Below are positions 17,627 through 27,114 of a stretch of DNA of 64,000 nucleotides, one piece after another. A program made the translations under genes and the position numbers. Within the stretch, counting starts at the first letter, position 1, and every line of letters begins with the position of its first letter. The notes beneath the pieces are model-generated. The model searched no databases. It saw only the letters and a list, made by a program, of their open reading frames with translations, and had not been told where the DNA came from. The stretch is from Gynurincola endophyticus (lineage in GTDB: Bacteria; Bacteroidota; Bacteroidia; Chitinophagales; Chitinophagaceae): the NCBI RefSeq assembly GCF_003991195.1, contig NZ_RCWL01000007.1, forward strand, positions 1-64,000, written 5' to 3'.

Positions 17627-18286
17627 ATGGCTTTAGATAAATACGGTATCGCAAAACGGATTGCACAAGAACTGCAGGACGGTATGTATATAAATCTGGG
17701 AATTGGTATTCCTACACTGGTAGCTAACTATATTCCGGAAGGTATTTCAGTCATGTTACAATCTGAAAATGGGATGTTGGGAATAGGACCTTATCCTACA
17801 GAAGAAGAAATAGACGCCGATTTGATTAATGCCGGTAAAGAAACCGTGACGGTAATTCCGGGAAGTGTATTCTTTGATAGTGCAGAGAGTTTCGGAATGA
17901 TCAGAGCAGGAAAGGTTGACCTGACAGTACTGGGGGCAATGGAAGTCAGCGAAAAAGGAGATATTGCCAACTGGAAAATTCCGAATAAAATGGTGAAGGG
18001 CATGGGTGGTGCGATGGATCTGGTAGCGAGCGCTAAAAATATTATCGTGGCTATGATGCATACGAATCCCAAAGGAGAATCTAAATTACTTCCGGAGTGT
18101 ACTTTACCATTAACCGGTGTGAGCTGTGTAAAAAAGGTCATTACCGAGCTGGCAGTACTGGAGATTGAACCGGGTGTAGGCTTCATTCTAAAAGAGACAG
18201 CTCCCGGGGTAACAGTAGAAGAAGTACAGACTAAAACACTCGGTAAACTAATTGTTAGCCCCGATGTAAAAGAAATGAAAATTTAA
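17627..18286 (+). CDS. scoB: 3-oxoacid CoA-transferase subunit B
   Basis: 219 residues. LGIGIPTLVANYIP and the catalytic-Glu motif SENGMLGIGPYP (about 46-57) identify the beta subunit; the Glu forms the glutamyl-CoA intermediate. It forms the enzyme with ScoA. The stop overlaps, tail to tail, the last 4 bp of the response-regulator gene on the other strand, and there is no terminator between them. Confidence 0.95.
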   Translation: MALDKYGIAKRIAQELQDGMYINLGIGIPTLVANYIPEGISVMLQSENGMLGIGPYPTEEEIDADLINAGKETVTVIPGSVFFDSAESFGMIRAGKVDLTVLGAMEVSEKGDIANWKIPNKMVKGMGGAMDLVASAKNIIVAMMHTNPKGESKLLPECTLPLTGVSCVKKVITELAVLEIEPGVGFILKETAPGVTVEEVQTKTLGKLIVSPDVKEMKI

Positions 18287-18939
18287 TCGATCAAATTATT
18301 TTTAACGGCAAAGAAAACCAGCCCCGCTGTGTTTTTAGAGCCGAATCTTTCCATTAATCGGTCCTTGATGGCTTCTACGGTTCGAGGACTGATTTCCATT
18401 TTTTGGGCAATTTCATGCGCCGTATACTCCATACAAATGTATTTCACTACATCACGCTCTCTTTCACTCAGCGTAATTTCTGAATTCAGGTTTGGAATTA
18501 CTTTTTGACGGGCATGTGATTTTTTTAATAGAATTCTATTGACGAAATTATTGAGGTAGTAACCTTTGCTGGTTACTTCTGTGATTGCTTTTTTAATCTC
18601 TGAAGGATCGGCACTTTTTAACAGGTAACCATTAGCGCCAATCTCCATCATATGACTCACGAAACGTTCGTCTTCGTACATGGTTAAAGCAATGACGAAA
18701 ATACTGGGATATTGTTTGGCTACAATTTTAGTGGTTTCAATTCCGTCTTTTAATGGCATTCTCAAATCCATCAAAATAACATCCGGCATTTCTTCAGCTG
18801 TACCGAGGGTATCCAATAATTCCTGCCCGTTTTCCGCTTCGAAAACAAAACGAATATTAGTGTAAGGACGTAACGATAGAATTACGCCCTTGCGGAAAAT
18901 TTTATGATCATCAGCTATTGCTACTTTAATCGGACCCAT
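18283..18939 (-). CDS. NarL/FixJ-type response regulator
   Basis: 218 residues. A receiver domain (1-125) has the acidic pair ADDH, phospho-acceptor Asp in VILMDLRMP (about 56), the Thr of ALTMYED and Lys of YLLKSADP. A LuxR-type HTH (about 150-212) carries LSERERDVVKYICMEYTAHEIAQKMEISPRTVEAIKDRLMERF. It is the last gene of a three-gene operon with the kinase and the membrane protein and should be the kinase's partner. It is clearly paralogous to the regulator at 21.6-22.3 kb, with the same start (IKVAIADDHKIFR) and the same C-terminal NNLID/RNRLID ending. Confidence 0.95.
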   Translation of the reverse strand: MGPIKVAIADDHKIFRKGVILSLRPYTNIRFVFEAENGQELLDTLGTAEEMPDVILMDLRMPLKDGIETTKIVAKQYPSIFVIALTMYEDERFVSHMMEIGANGYLLKSADPSEIKKAITEVTSKGYYLNNFVNRILLKKSHARQKVIPNLNSEITLSERERDVVKYICMEYTAHEIAQKMEISPRTVEAIKDRLMERFGSKNTAGLVFFAVKNNLID

Positions 18940-18971
18940 AAATCTTAGATATTGGCGTTTTAAAAAATCAG

Positions 18972-19805
18972 TTATTCATCTTCGTCATTCGTCGGTATCT
19001 CAATCGTTACTTTATAGTAACTCTGAGATGCATCTTTTTCAAACAAAATTAATCCATGCAGCAACCTTAACCTGCTTTGAATATTTTTCAGACCTAGTCC
19101 TGCATTAAAACTTTTACTTAACCGTTCAAAATCCTGCTGAGTAATACCCTTTCCATCATGGTGCATTCTGATATAAAGTTTATTACCGCCCAGGTTCTGT
19201 GTTAAGTGGATAAAGCTGGAGTTACTATGTTTGATAATATTATTCACTAACTCCTGAATAACACGGAAAATAATCAGTTCGGTATCAGGGTGTAAACGCT
19301 CTTTATATTCATGAAATCTTGACGTGGCATTCATTGAACCGGAGCCGCTGATCTTTTGAAAAAGGTCATTTACCGCAGATTCTAAACCGAAGTTCTTTAA
19401 AGTGGGCGGCATCAGGCTATGTGATATATTCCGGATTAACTGAATCGTATCGTCGATAATTTGTTTAGCATTATAAATGCTTTGTAATTGAGACGATTTA
19501 TCAAGATTGACAAGATTTTCATTTAAATACAGACGGGCAGTAGCCAATAAAGGACCTGCATCGTCATGTAAATCTGCTGCTATCCGTTGACGCTCTTCTT
19601 CCTGTAAACGGATAGAGGCGTTTAAGAGCATTTTCTGCTGTTCCTGCTCCAACTTTTGCAAACGCATCTGGTAACGAATTACCTTGCGCTGATGAAATAT
19701 AATAAATACAATCAAGCCTATCGTAAGTGCCAGCATTCCTACTGTTCCGAAAAACAGTACTAGTGAAACCGGACTTTGATGGTTACTTATTTGAATGAAG
19801 AACAT
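18972..19805 (-). CDS. Sensor histidine kinase (HisKA_3/HATPase type)
   Basis: 277 residues. One membrane helix (about 15-38) is followed by a coiled coil (40-65), the HisKA_3 phospho-acceptor box EEERQRIAADLHDDAGPLL (His near residue 80) and a HATPase domain with NNIIKHS (N box), HHDGKGI and GLGLKNIQSRL (G boxes). There is no recognisable extracellular or PAS sensor domain, so signal input probably comes from another protein. The membrane protein encoded 7 bp upstream in the same operon is the obvious candidate. Output should be the regulator encoded 32 bp downstream. Confidence 0.94.
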   Translation of the reverse strand: MFFIQISNHQSPVSLVLFFGTVGMLALTIGLIVFIIFHQRKVIRYQMRLQKLEQEQQKMLLNASIRLQEEERQRIAADLHDDAGPLLATARLYLNENLVNLDKSSQLQSIYNAKQIIDDTIQLIRNISHSLMPPTLKNFGLESAVNDLFQKISGSGSMNATSRFHEYKERLHPDTELIIFRVIQELVNNIIKHSNSSFIHLTQNLGGNKLYIRMHHDGKGITQQDFERLSKSFNAGLGLKNIQSRLRLLHGLILFEKDASQSYYKVTIEIPTNDEDE

Positions 19806-19812
19806 GTGTTTT

Positions 19813-20493
19813 TTAGTTTAAAAATGGGTGCTCGTCATAGGAATGGAACTCTTTCTTAGGTTGATTGTTCTCACTAACAGGTAATATAAACGCTATAGTG
19901 AAAAGAATATTTTTCAAAGTGTTGGATGTGTCGTTGATGAACCAATAAAAATTTCTTTCTTCCGGAGTTAAATACTTGGAGGTAATAAATAAGAAAAGAT
20001 TTGCTGAGAGGTAAACGAGCATAGCAGCAACAATCCAAAAGGACTTGTTGGCATATATGATAGATACGGTATTACGTTGTATTACTTCATAAAAGTAGGT
20101 AATACTCAAGAGGATGATTAAAATAGCCTCAATAGAAGTGGTAACAGCGTCAAATTCTTCAATAATTTCTACACCGATTACATATTTGATATTGATAACA
20201 ATGATAAAAATACCTACTAACGGAATCAGCCACTTTTTGAAACTGATAGTAAGAATAGAATAGAGGTAATAAGAAAAACAAAAGTATTCAATAACTGTAA
20301 AGGCCCTGAACAGATAAAATTCAAGAAATTGATCCTGGGTTACACTTCTTACTGCATCAAATAAGAAGGTAAGTATTAAATATATAAAAATTACCCATAG
20401 TGGTTTTCTGTTATTCCTTTTTTTAAGAAATAAGAAAACGACTATGGGTAATAATGGGGATAATATACTTGTATTTGCTATTATTTGGTTCAA
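19813..20493 (-). CDS. Polytopic membrane protein of the two-component operon
   Basis: 226 residues with about seven hydrophobic segments and short charged loops. I recognise no named family. The start is TTG at 20493: an in-frame stop lies two codons upstream and no nearby ATG fits. A good promoter lies 23-53 bp upstream. It is the first gene of an operon with a histidine kinase that lacks a sensor domain, so a role as the membrane sensor or as a signal-modulating partner is inferred from position and topology only. Confidence 0.75.
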   Translation of the reverse strand: MNQIIANTSILSPLLPIVVFLFLKKRNNRKPLWVIFIYLILTFLFDAVRSVTQDQFLEFYLFRAFTVIEYFCFSYYLYSILTISFKKWLIPLVGIFIIVINIKYVIGVEIIEEFDAVTTSIEAILIILLSITYFYEVIQRNTVSIIYANKSFWIVAAMLVYLSANLFLFITSKYLTPEERNFYWFINDTSNTLKNILFTIAFILPVSENNQPKKEFHSYDEHPFLN

Positions 20494-20515
20494 GGCTTAA
20501 ATCTTGAGTTACACT

Positions 20516-20546
20516 CAAATATAAAAGCCTTTTATCGAATAGTCAA
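20516..20546 (-). promoter_or_regulatory. Promoter of the membrane protein-kinase-regulator operon
   Basis: On the minus strand TTG (20546-20544), 20 bp, then TATATTTG (20523-20516) fits the Bacteroidota consensus exactly. The predicted transcript starts about 17 nt before the TTG start codon, which supports that start. Confidence 0.7.
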
Positions 20547-20561
20547 GTATAAATTTATAAA

Positions 20562-20936
20562 TTAACTCCACAACCACTCCCAGATATCAGCAATCCACTC
20601 AGATTTAGAAGATCTGTCGGCTACGATTGCTTGTTTCTTAGTAATTTCACCTGTGGTGTTTACTAAGTTGTATTCAACAATCGATTTTCCTTGCGCGTCA
20701 ATACCCATGTAAACCAAAGTTTTTTCTCCGGCTTCATTGTATGCGTGGTGGAAACGAATACCTTCACAACCTGGTTGTGCTAAAATTTCAAGGATAATGT
20801 TTTTGCCAATTACTTGAGCGTGTTCTGTAGGATTAGCAGTGTAATAATCTTTAATCATTTCAAACCCTAACTCATGCGGAATGGCTTCTCCAATTTGAGA
20901 AATAGATTTTTTTACTCCAATTTCCTGTTGTGTCAT
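20562..20936 (-). CDS. Small conserved-looking protein of unknown function
   Basis: 124 residues, no signal peptide or membrane segment, so probably cytoplasmic. It contains ELGFEMIKDYYTANP, GCEGIRFHHAYNEAGEKTLVYMGIDAQGKSI and a Trp-rich end (WIADIWEWLWS). I do not recognise the family. Codon use looks like its neighbours and the reading frame is clean, so it is very likely a real gene. A 10-bp inverted repeat, GGTTTTTAGA with TCTAAAAACC (20953-20962 and 20986-20995), lies just upstream and would form a leader hairpin. The operon promoter at 20516-20546 lies after its stop, so it is probably a separate transcript. Confidence 0.75.
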   Translation of the reverse strand: MTQQEIGVKKSISQIGEAIPHELGFEMIKDYYTANPTEHAQVIGKNIILEILAQPGCEGIRFHHAYNEAGEKTLVYMGIDAQGKSIVEYNLVNTTGEITKKQAIVADRSSKSEWIADIWEWLWS

Positions 20937-21595
20937 AAGGAATTTTTTTCGAGGTTTTTAGAATAGTAGTTCGGTGTAAAAGACCTCTAAAAACCAAATA
21001 TGGACAACAGGTTATTTTCGTAAAGAAAATAGGAAAAAAGGTTAAAGTATTGAAGGATAGTGAGTTTCCGATATTTTTTATCGTTTATTTACGATGAAAA
21101 ATTGAGTACTTTTACGTTGCTAATTTCGTAAAACTACTAAAACGGAAATAGAAAATTTCCCATGGATTTTGGACTCAAAGTTACGCTTATCCACATTGTG
21201 GATAACCCACAATAAGTTTTCTGACTAAGCGTTTTAAAGGATGCAGATTTTAAAAGCGGAGCACGCCTTATAACGGTTTTATCATATCAATTGGATAGTC
21301 AGTGCTTCATGTCAGCACATAGTTTCATATAGGATATACAAATATACCTACATATGTTCTGCCATACAAGAGAATAAGTACCTGATTATCAATATTCAGT
21401 TTTTACTAAGTGATTAGTAAATTTACGATAGCCGTAAAAATGTGACCAATTATTTTCCCTTTTAAACTTTGAAGATCGATATACAATCCGTTTATTTGTA
21501 AGGCTCTTGTGTAATCGATTGAAATCGATATCTTTAAATATCGTGTAATTACGTTTTATAAAGACTATTTATAACCCATAATAACCTGGTTGAAA
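20937..21595. other. 659-bp divergent intergenic region rich in repeats
   Basis: It separates the small unknown gene (minus) from the second response regulator (plus). It holds a leader inverted repeat (20953-20995), a pair of perfect DnaA boxes (21187-21205), the sequence TTTACG at 21088, 21111 and 21422 and its complement CGTAAA at 21019, 21127 and 21433, an ATCGT-N6-ACGAT repeat (21080-21095) and several ATCGAT motifs (around 21475-21535). No open frame or known RNA was recognised. It is far larger than other gaps here and looks regulatory. Confidence 0.6.
21187..21205. promoter_or_regulatory. Inverted pair of perfect DnaA boxes
   Basis: TTATCCACA at 21187-21195 and its exact reverse complement TGTGGATAA at 21197-21205, one base apart. 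The sequence equals the consensus DnaA box. Only this pair was found in the gap, so it may be a DnaA-regulated or titrating site rather than an origin. Confidence 0.5.
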
Positions 21596-22255
21596 ATGAG
21601 TTCTGATTTGGTAATTAAAGTAGCAATAGCTGATGATCATAAAATCTTCCGTGATGGCATCCGTATGGCATTAAAAGATAGAGATTATTTAAAGCTGTTG
21701 TGGGAGGCTGAAGACGGTAAAGACCTCATGCATAAGATTAAAATGAAAAAGCCCGACGTGCTTTTAATGGATATCCGAATGCCTGAAGTGGATGGCGTGA
21801 ATGCAATCGGAATTTTACGAAAAGAATATGCAGATATTAAAATCATTATTCTTACCATGTATGATGATCAGGAAATGATCACCAAAATGATGGAAATGGG
21901 CGCAAATGCCTATCTTACCAAAACCTCCGATCCTGATGAAATCTATCAGGCTATCTTGTCTTGCATGAATGACGATTTCTATTTTAATGATCTAGTGAAC
22001 AAAGCAGTGCTCTCTAAACTGCAAACTAAAAAACAGGTTCGTCAGTTCTATCCCAACCCCATTAAGTTTTCTGAAAAAGAAATTAATATTCTGCGACTGA
22101 TTGCACAGGATAAAACGACTGACGAAATTTCGAAAGAAGTGTTCCTGAGCCCACGTACTATCGAAACAATCAGGCAGAATATGAAAAATAAAGTCGGCGC
22201 GAAAACGATCGCCGGACTTATTATGTACGGAATGAGAAACAGATTGATCGACTAA
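21596..22255 (+). CDS. NarL/FixJ-type response regulator (second copy)
   Basis: 219 residues. The receiver domain has ADDH, phospho-acceptor Asp in VLLMDIRMP, ILTMYDD and YLTKTSDP; the LuxR HTH has FSEKEINILRLIAQDKTTDEISKEVFLSPRTIETIRQNM. It is a paralogue of the regulator at 18.3 kb. No kinase gene is adjacent on this strand, so it is either an orphan or shares the kinase at 19-20 kb. The frame begins at a TTG; I prefer the ATG at 21596. Upstream lies the large repeat-rich gap, which could include its own binding sites. Confidence 0.94.
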   Translation: MSSDLVIKVAIADDHKIFRDGIRMALKDRDYLKLLWEAEDGKDLMHKIKMKKPDVLLMDIRMPEVDGVNAIGILRKEYADIKIIILTMYDDQEMITKMMEMGANAYLTKTSDPDEIYQAILSCMNDDFYFNDLVNKAVLSKLQTKKQVRQFYPNPIKFSEKEINILRLIAQDKTTDEISKEVFLSPRTIETIRQNMKNKVGAKTIAGLIMYGMRNRLID

Positions 22256-22573
22256 TTTTACGCTACCAATAATAACGAAATGTATAAATGCTGTATGGCG
22301 CAATTCTGCTGCCTGCAGCTTTTTTTGTTATATACCCTCCTTTCTACACAAGACTTTAAAACATTACTTTTTATAGTTGATTGATTGTTAATGAATAAAC
22401 TTCAATAAATATTCTTTTGTTTTAGATATAATATTGTTCATATTTAAATATTTTAGATAATATTTACTAAAAAGGGATTTTTTTTGTATTTTTAGTAGAG
22501 TTGCTTGCCGTGATTTTCAATTCCTATAGAAGATCCGAATAGATCGTTGTTTCTACTTTCTAAACTATAACTA
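22256..22573. other. 318-bp gap before gltB
   Basis: Contains the likely terminator of the regulator gene (22290-22326) and then a very AT-rich stretch (about 22380-22500) that should hold the gltB promoter. TATTTTTA near 22481-22488 is one mismatch from TAnnTTTG, but no matching upstream box is present. No open frame seen. Confidence 0.45.
22290..22326 (+). terminator. Probable terminator of the second response regulator
   Basis: GCTG (22290-22293) and GGC (22297-22299) can pair with GCC (22311-22313) and CAGC (22316-22319) with bulges, and T7 follows at once. The stem is imperfect. Confidence 0.45.
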
Positions 22574-25500
22574 ATGGCAAGCAATCAAGGACTGTATCAC
22601 CCATCTTTTGAACATGATGCCTGCGGTATTGGCTTCGTAGCGAATATCAAAGGGCACAAATCGCATCAGCATATTGCAGATGCCCTCACCGTGCTTGAAA
22701 ACATGGAACATCGGGGCGCATGTGGCTGTGAAGCTAACTCCGGCGACGGTGCCGGTATTATGATTCAAATTCCACATGAGTTTTTCTTTGAAGAATGTTT
22801 AAAGCTCAATACCCATCTCCCGCCGTTCGCAAAATATGGCGTCGGTGTACTTTTTTTTCCGAAAGACATTCGCCTGCGCGAAGAATGCCGTGAAATTTTC
22901 AACAGAACTGTTGAAACCCTCGGCCTCGAAATTATTACTTACCGGAAAGTTCCTGTCAATACTTATGATATCGGTCAAACAGCATTGAGTGTTGAGCCGG
23001 AAATGGAACAGGTTTTTATCGCATGTCCCGATCATATCCAATCACCTGAGGCTTTCGAACGTAAGCTATTTGTACTGAGAAATTATGCGTCACACACGAT
23101 TCATAATACAGTAAGAAAAGACGAAATCGGTTTTTATATCGCTTCTCTTTCTTATAAAACAGTTGTTTATAAGGGACAGCTTACCTCTAAACAGGTGCGT
23201 GGATACTTTCCGGATCTGCAAAATAAAAAAGTAGTAAGTGCTTTTGGTTTGGTGCATTCCCGTTTTGCTACCAACACTTTTCCTTCGTGGAAACTCGCAC
23301 AGCCTTTCCGTTATATTGCTCATAATGGAGAAATCAATACACTGCAGGGTAACCTTAACTGGTTAAAAACAGCAGAGCAGTCTTTTATCACTCCCTATTT
23401 CTCGAAAGAAGAAATGGAAATGTTACTACCGATTATTACTGAAGGACAATCAGATTCTGCTTGTCTCGATAATATGGTTGAGTTACTGACTCTTACCGGC
23501 AGGTCATTACCACAGGTGATGATGATGCTGATTCCTGAAGCATGGGATGGTAATGAATCGATGGATCCGGTGAAAAAATCTTTCTATGAATTTCATGCAG
23601 CGTTAATGGAGCCCTGGGATGGCCCGGCATCTATTTCGTTTACTGATGGAAGAATGATCGGCGCTACACTCGACAGAAATGGGTTACGGCCTTCCAGGTT
23701 TTGTGTTACTACCGATGACCGCGTTATTATGGCATCAGAAGCCGGTGTATTACCGGTGCATCCAACCCTGATTAAAGAAAAAGGAAGATTACAACCAGGA
23801 AAAATGTTTGTTGTTGATATAGAGCAGGGACGAATTATCAGCGACGATGAACTGAAAGCTGAAATCTGCTCGCAAAAACCTTACGCCGACTGGTTAAATA
23901 AATATAAAATCCGTTTAAATGAATTGCCTGAACCGAGAGTAATGTTTACCCATCTCGAGTCTGATCAGATTCACCGGTATCATAAAGCTTTCGGTTATAC
24001 AACAGAAGATCTCGATGTGATTATTGCTCCGATGGCATTAGACGGAAAAGAACCTATCGGTTCAATGGGAACCGATACACCACTTGCCGTATTGAGCGAT
24101 CAGCCGCAGCACCTTAGCAGTTATTTTAAACAACTTTTTGCACAGGTAACCAATCCGCCGATCGATCCTATTCGTGAAAAAATGGTAATGTCATTGGCCA
24201 CCTTTGTAGGAAGCAATGGAAATCTGCTGGTGGAAGATCCGCTGTGTTGTCATACGGTCGCTTTGAAACATCCGGTATTAACCAATCATGAGTTAGAAAA
24301 AATCAGAAGTATAGATACAGGTATATTCCAGGCAAAAACATTACAATGTTATTTCAGGGCAGATGGTAAGCCGGGATCAATGAAAAAAGCATTAGACAGA
24401 ATTTGCAGGTATGCAGTAGATTCAGTTGAAGACGGATTCGAAGTGCTGATTTTGCAAGACCGTGCGATAGATTCTGATCATGCACCTATTCCTACATTAC
24501 TGGCTACAGCAGCCGTGCACCATCATCTTATCCGTAAAGGGTTAAGAGGAAAAGTAGGCTTAATCGTAGAAGCAGGGGATGTTTGGGAAGTACATCATTT
24601 TGCCTGTTTGTTAGGGTTCGGGGCTACGGCGATCAATCCTTACCTGGCATTGAGTACAATTCGGGATATGAAGCTCGGCGGTAAGTTGAGTACTGAATTG
24701 GATGTGGAAACACTCAAGAAGAACTATATCAAAGCCATTAATGAAGGTTTGCTGAAAGTTTTTTCTAAGATGGGAATTTCTACTTTGCAATCTTATCAGG
24801 GCGCGCAGATATTTGAAATCATTGGCATCAATAAATCAGTGGTGAATCAGTATTTTACCGGTGCTACATCGCGTATTGAAGGACTGGGGCTGGATGAAAT
24901 TGCCACAGAAGCTTTGATGAAACATTATTTTGGTTTCAGTCAGCAGCAGCATCCGGTTCAGAAATTAACAACAGGAGGTTTTTATCAATGGAAGCGTAAA
25001 GGAGAAGTGCATCTTTTCAATCCTCAAACGATCCATCTGTTGCAGTACTCTACCCGCAAGAATGATTATAATACATTTAAAAAGTATTCAAAGCTGGTAA
25101 ATGATCAGAGTGAAAAGGCGGTTACGCTGCGAAGCTTGTTTGATTTTAACAGAACCCGGCCTTCTATTTCAATTGATGAAGTAGAACCGGCTGAAAGTAT
25201 TTATAAAAGATTTGCGACCGGCGCCATGTCGTTCGGATCTATTTCATGGGAGGCGCATACAACACTTGCTATTGCTATGAATCGCCTGGGTGGAAAAAGT
25301 AATACAGGAGAAGGGGGAGAAGATGAACGTCGTTATACGCCGCTTGCAAATGGTGATTCAATGCGTAGTGCTATCAAGCAGGTGGCTTCAGCGCGATTTG
25401 GAGTAACTTCTCATTACCTCACAGAAGCGGATGAGTTGCAGATTAAAATGGCTCAGGGTGCAAAACCTGGTGAAGGAGGACAATTGCCCGGACATAAAGT

Positions 25501-27091
25501 GGATGACTGGATTGGTAAAACCCGCCATGCTACTCCGGGAGTGGGTCTGATATCTCCTCCTCCGCACCATGATATTTATTCAATTGAAGACCTTGCTCAA
25601 TTGATATTCGATCTTAAAAACGCTAACCGGAATGCACGCATTAATGTAAAACTGGTATCGAAGGCCGGTGTTGGTACTATTGCTGCAGGTGTTGCAAAAG
25701 CAAAAGCAGATGTGGTATTGATAGCCGGGTATGATGGAGGTACAGGGGCTAGTCCGGTAAGTTCGATTCGTCATGCCGGATTACCATGGGAGTTAGGATT
25801 GGCTGAAACACACCAGACGCTGGTGAAAAATAAATTGAGAAGCAGAGTGGTGGTGCAGGCAGACGGTCAGATGAAAACAGGAAGGGATATTGCCATTGCA
25901 ACTTTGTTGGGTGCAGAAGAATGGGGCGTGGCTACCGCTGCATTGGTAGTAGAAGGTTGTATTATGATGCGCAAATGTCATTTGAATACATGTCCGGTAG
26001 GAATTGCTACTCAGAATCCTGAATTGCGTAATCGTTTTTCAGGTAATGCAGATCATGTAGTGAACTTTTTCAGGTTTATTACGCAGGAGTTACGTGAAAT
26101 TATGGCGGAGCTTGGTTTCAGAACCATTGATGAAATGGTAGGACAGGTAGATGTGCTTCGTATGCGCGACCGTATTGAGCATTGGAAATATGCTAAGCTG
26201 GATTTAAGTGCAGTGCTCTATAAAGAACCGGCTGCTTCATTTACGGGTTTGTATTGTCAGGAAAAACAGGATCATGGATTGGCTGATGTGTTAGATTGGC
26301 AACTGCTGGAGGCAGCAACGCCGGCGATTCAGCATCAGCAGCCAGTTGCGGCGCACTATCAGATATTGAATACCGATAGAACTGTCGGTACTATTCTTTC
26401 TAATGAGATTACTAAGATTTACAAAGACCAGGGATTACCGCATCGAACGATTCATTATAAATTCAGTGGTACAGCCGGGCAAAGTTTCGGAGCTTTCAAT
26501 ACGAAAGGAGTTACACTCGAACTGGAAGGTGATGCGAATGATTACTTTGGAAAAGGGTTAAGCGGAGCCGAGTTGATTGTGTATCCCCCGAAGCAATGTT
26601 CTTTTATTCCGGAAAACAATATTATTATAGGCAATGTGGCTCTTTATGGAGCAACGAGTGGAGAAGCTTATATCAGAGGTAAAGCAGGTGAGCGATTCTG
26701 TGTAAGAAATTCCGGAGCAACTGTAGTGGTAGAAGGTGTGGGTGATCATGGTTGTGAATATATGACTGGTGGAAGAGCGATTATTCTGGGTAGTACCGGA
26801 AGGAATTTTGCTGCCGGTATGAGCGGAGGAATAGCTTACATCTATGATTATAAAAATCAGTTTGCTGATAAGTGTAACCAGGAAATGGTGTTGTTAGAGC
26901 CGGTTAATGAAGATGATATTCTGTTTTTGCAAACTTATATAGAGAAACATGTTCAGAATACAGGTAGTACGGTAGGTAGTTTCATATTGGATGATCTTGA
27001 GGCCCAGATGAAATATTTTGTAAAAGTGTTTCCTGCAGATTATAAAAAAGCATTGGAAATGCAACGGGCGAAAGAAATGGTAACTAAATAA
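22574..27091 (+). CDS. gltB: Glutamate synthase large subunit
   Basis: 1505 residues, full length. The N-terminal nucleophile of the glutaminase domain is Cys17 (HDACGIGF), exposed after removal of a 16-residue propeptide. The central and FMN domains follow ([25 protein letters not shown]), then the 3Fe-4S cysteines C1129, C1135 and C1140 ([12 protein letters not shown]) and the C-terminal GXGXG beta-helix. It makes two glutamate from glutamine and 2-oxoglutarate with electrons from GltD, whose gene starts 23 bp downstream. With amt further on it forms an ammonium assimilation group. Confidence 0.98.
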   Translation: MASNQGLYHPSFEHDACGIGFVANIKGHKSHQHIADALTVLENMEHRGACGCEANSGDGAGIMIQIPHEFFFEECLKLNTHLPPFAKYGVGVLFFPKDIRLREECREIFNRTVETLGLEIITYRKVPVNTYDIGQTALSVEPEMEQVFIACPDHIQSPEAFERKLFVLRNYASHTIHNTVRKDEIGFYIASLSYKTVVYKGQLTSKQVRGYFPDLQNKKVVSAFGLVHSRFATNTFPSWKLAQPFRYIAHNGEINTLQGNLNWLKTAEQSFITPYFSKEEMEMLLPIITEGQSDSACLDNMVELLTLTGRSLPQVMMMLIPEAWDGNESMDPVKKSFYEFHAALMEPWDGPASISFTDGRMIGATLDRNGLRPSRFCVTTDDRVIMASEAGVLPVHPTLIKEKGRLQPGKMFVVDIEQGRIISDDELKAEICSQKPYADWLNKYKIRLNELPEPRVMFTHLESDQIHRYHKAFGYTTEDLDVIIAPMALDGKEPIGSMGTDTPLAVLSDQPQHLSSYFKQLFAQVTNPPIDPIREKMVMSLATFVGSNGNLLVEDPLCCHTVALKHPVLTNHELEKIRSIDTGIFQAKTLQCYFRADGKPGSMKKALDRICRYAVDSVEDGFEVLILQDRAIDSDHAPIPTLLATAAVHHHLIRKGLRGKVGLIVEAGDVWEVHHFACLLGFGATAINPYLALSTIRDMKLGGKLSTELDVETLKKNYIKAINEGLLKVFSKMGISTLQSYQGAQIFEIIGINKSVVNQYFTGATSRIEGLGLDEIATEALMKHYFGFSQQQHPVQKLTTGGFYQWKRKGEVHLFNPQTIHLLQYSTRKNDYNTFKKYSKLVNDQSEKAVTLRSLFDFNRTRPSISIDEVEPAESIYKRFATGAMSFGSISWEAHTTLAIAMNRLGGKSNTGEGGEDERRYTPLANGDSMRSAIKQVASARFGVTSHYLTEADELQIKMAQGAKPGEGGQLPGHKVDDWIGKTRHATPGVGLISPPPHHDIYSIEDLAQLIFDLKNANRNARINVKLVSKAGVGTIAAGVAKAKADVVLIAGYDGGTGASPVSSIRHAGLPWELGLAETHQTLVKNKLRSRVVVQADGQMKTGRDIAIATLLGAEEWGVATAALVVEGCIMMRKCHLNTCPVGIATQNPELRNRFSGNADHVVNFFRFITQELREIMAELGFRTIDEMVGQVDVLRMRDRIEHWKYAKLDLSAVLYKEPAASFTGLYCQEKQDHGLADVLDWQLLEAATPAIQHQQPVAAHYQILNTDRTVGTILSNEITKIYKDQGLPHRTIHYKFSGTAGQSFGAFNTKGVTLELEGDANDYFGKGLSGAELIVYPPKQCSFIPENNIIIGNVALYGATSGEAYIRGKAGERFCVRNSGATVVVEGVGDHGCEYMTGGRAIILGSTGRNFAAGMSGGIAYIYDYKNQFADKCNQEMVLLEPVNEDDILFLQTYIEKHVQNTGSTVGSFILDDLEAQMKYFVKVFPADYKKALEMQRAKEMVTK

Positions 27092-27114
27092 TGAACTCCT
27101 TAAAATTTTGAACA

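Noticed and set aside
20937-21595. Calling the gap the replication origin
   Set aside because: Only one pair of DnaA boxes was found, no clear cluster of boxes with an unwinding element, and no replication gene is adjacent.
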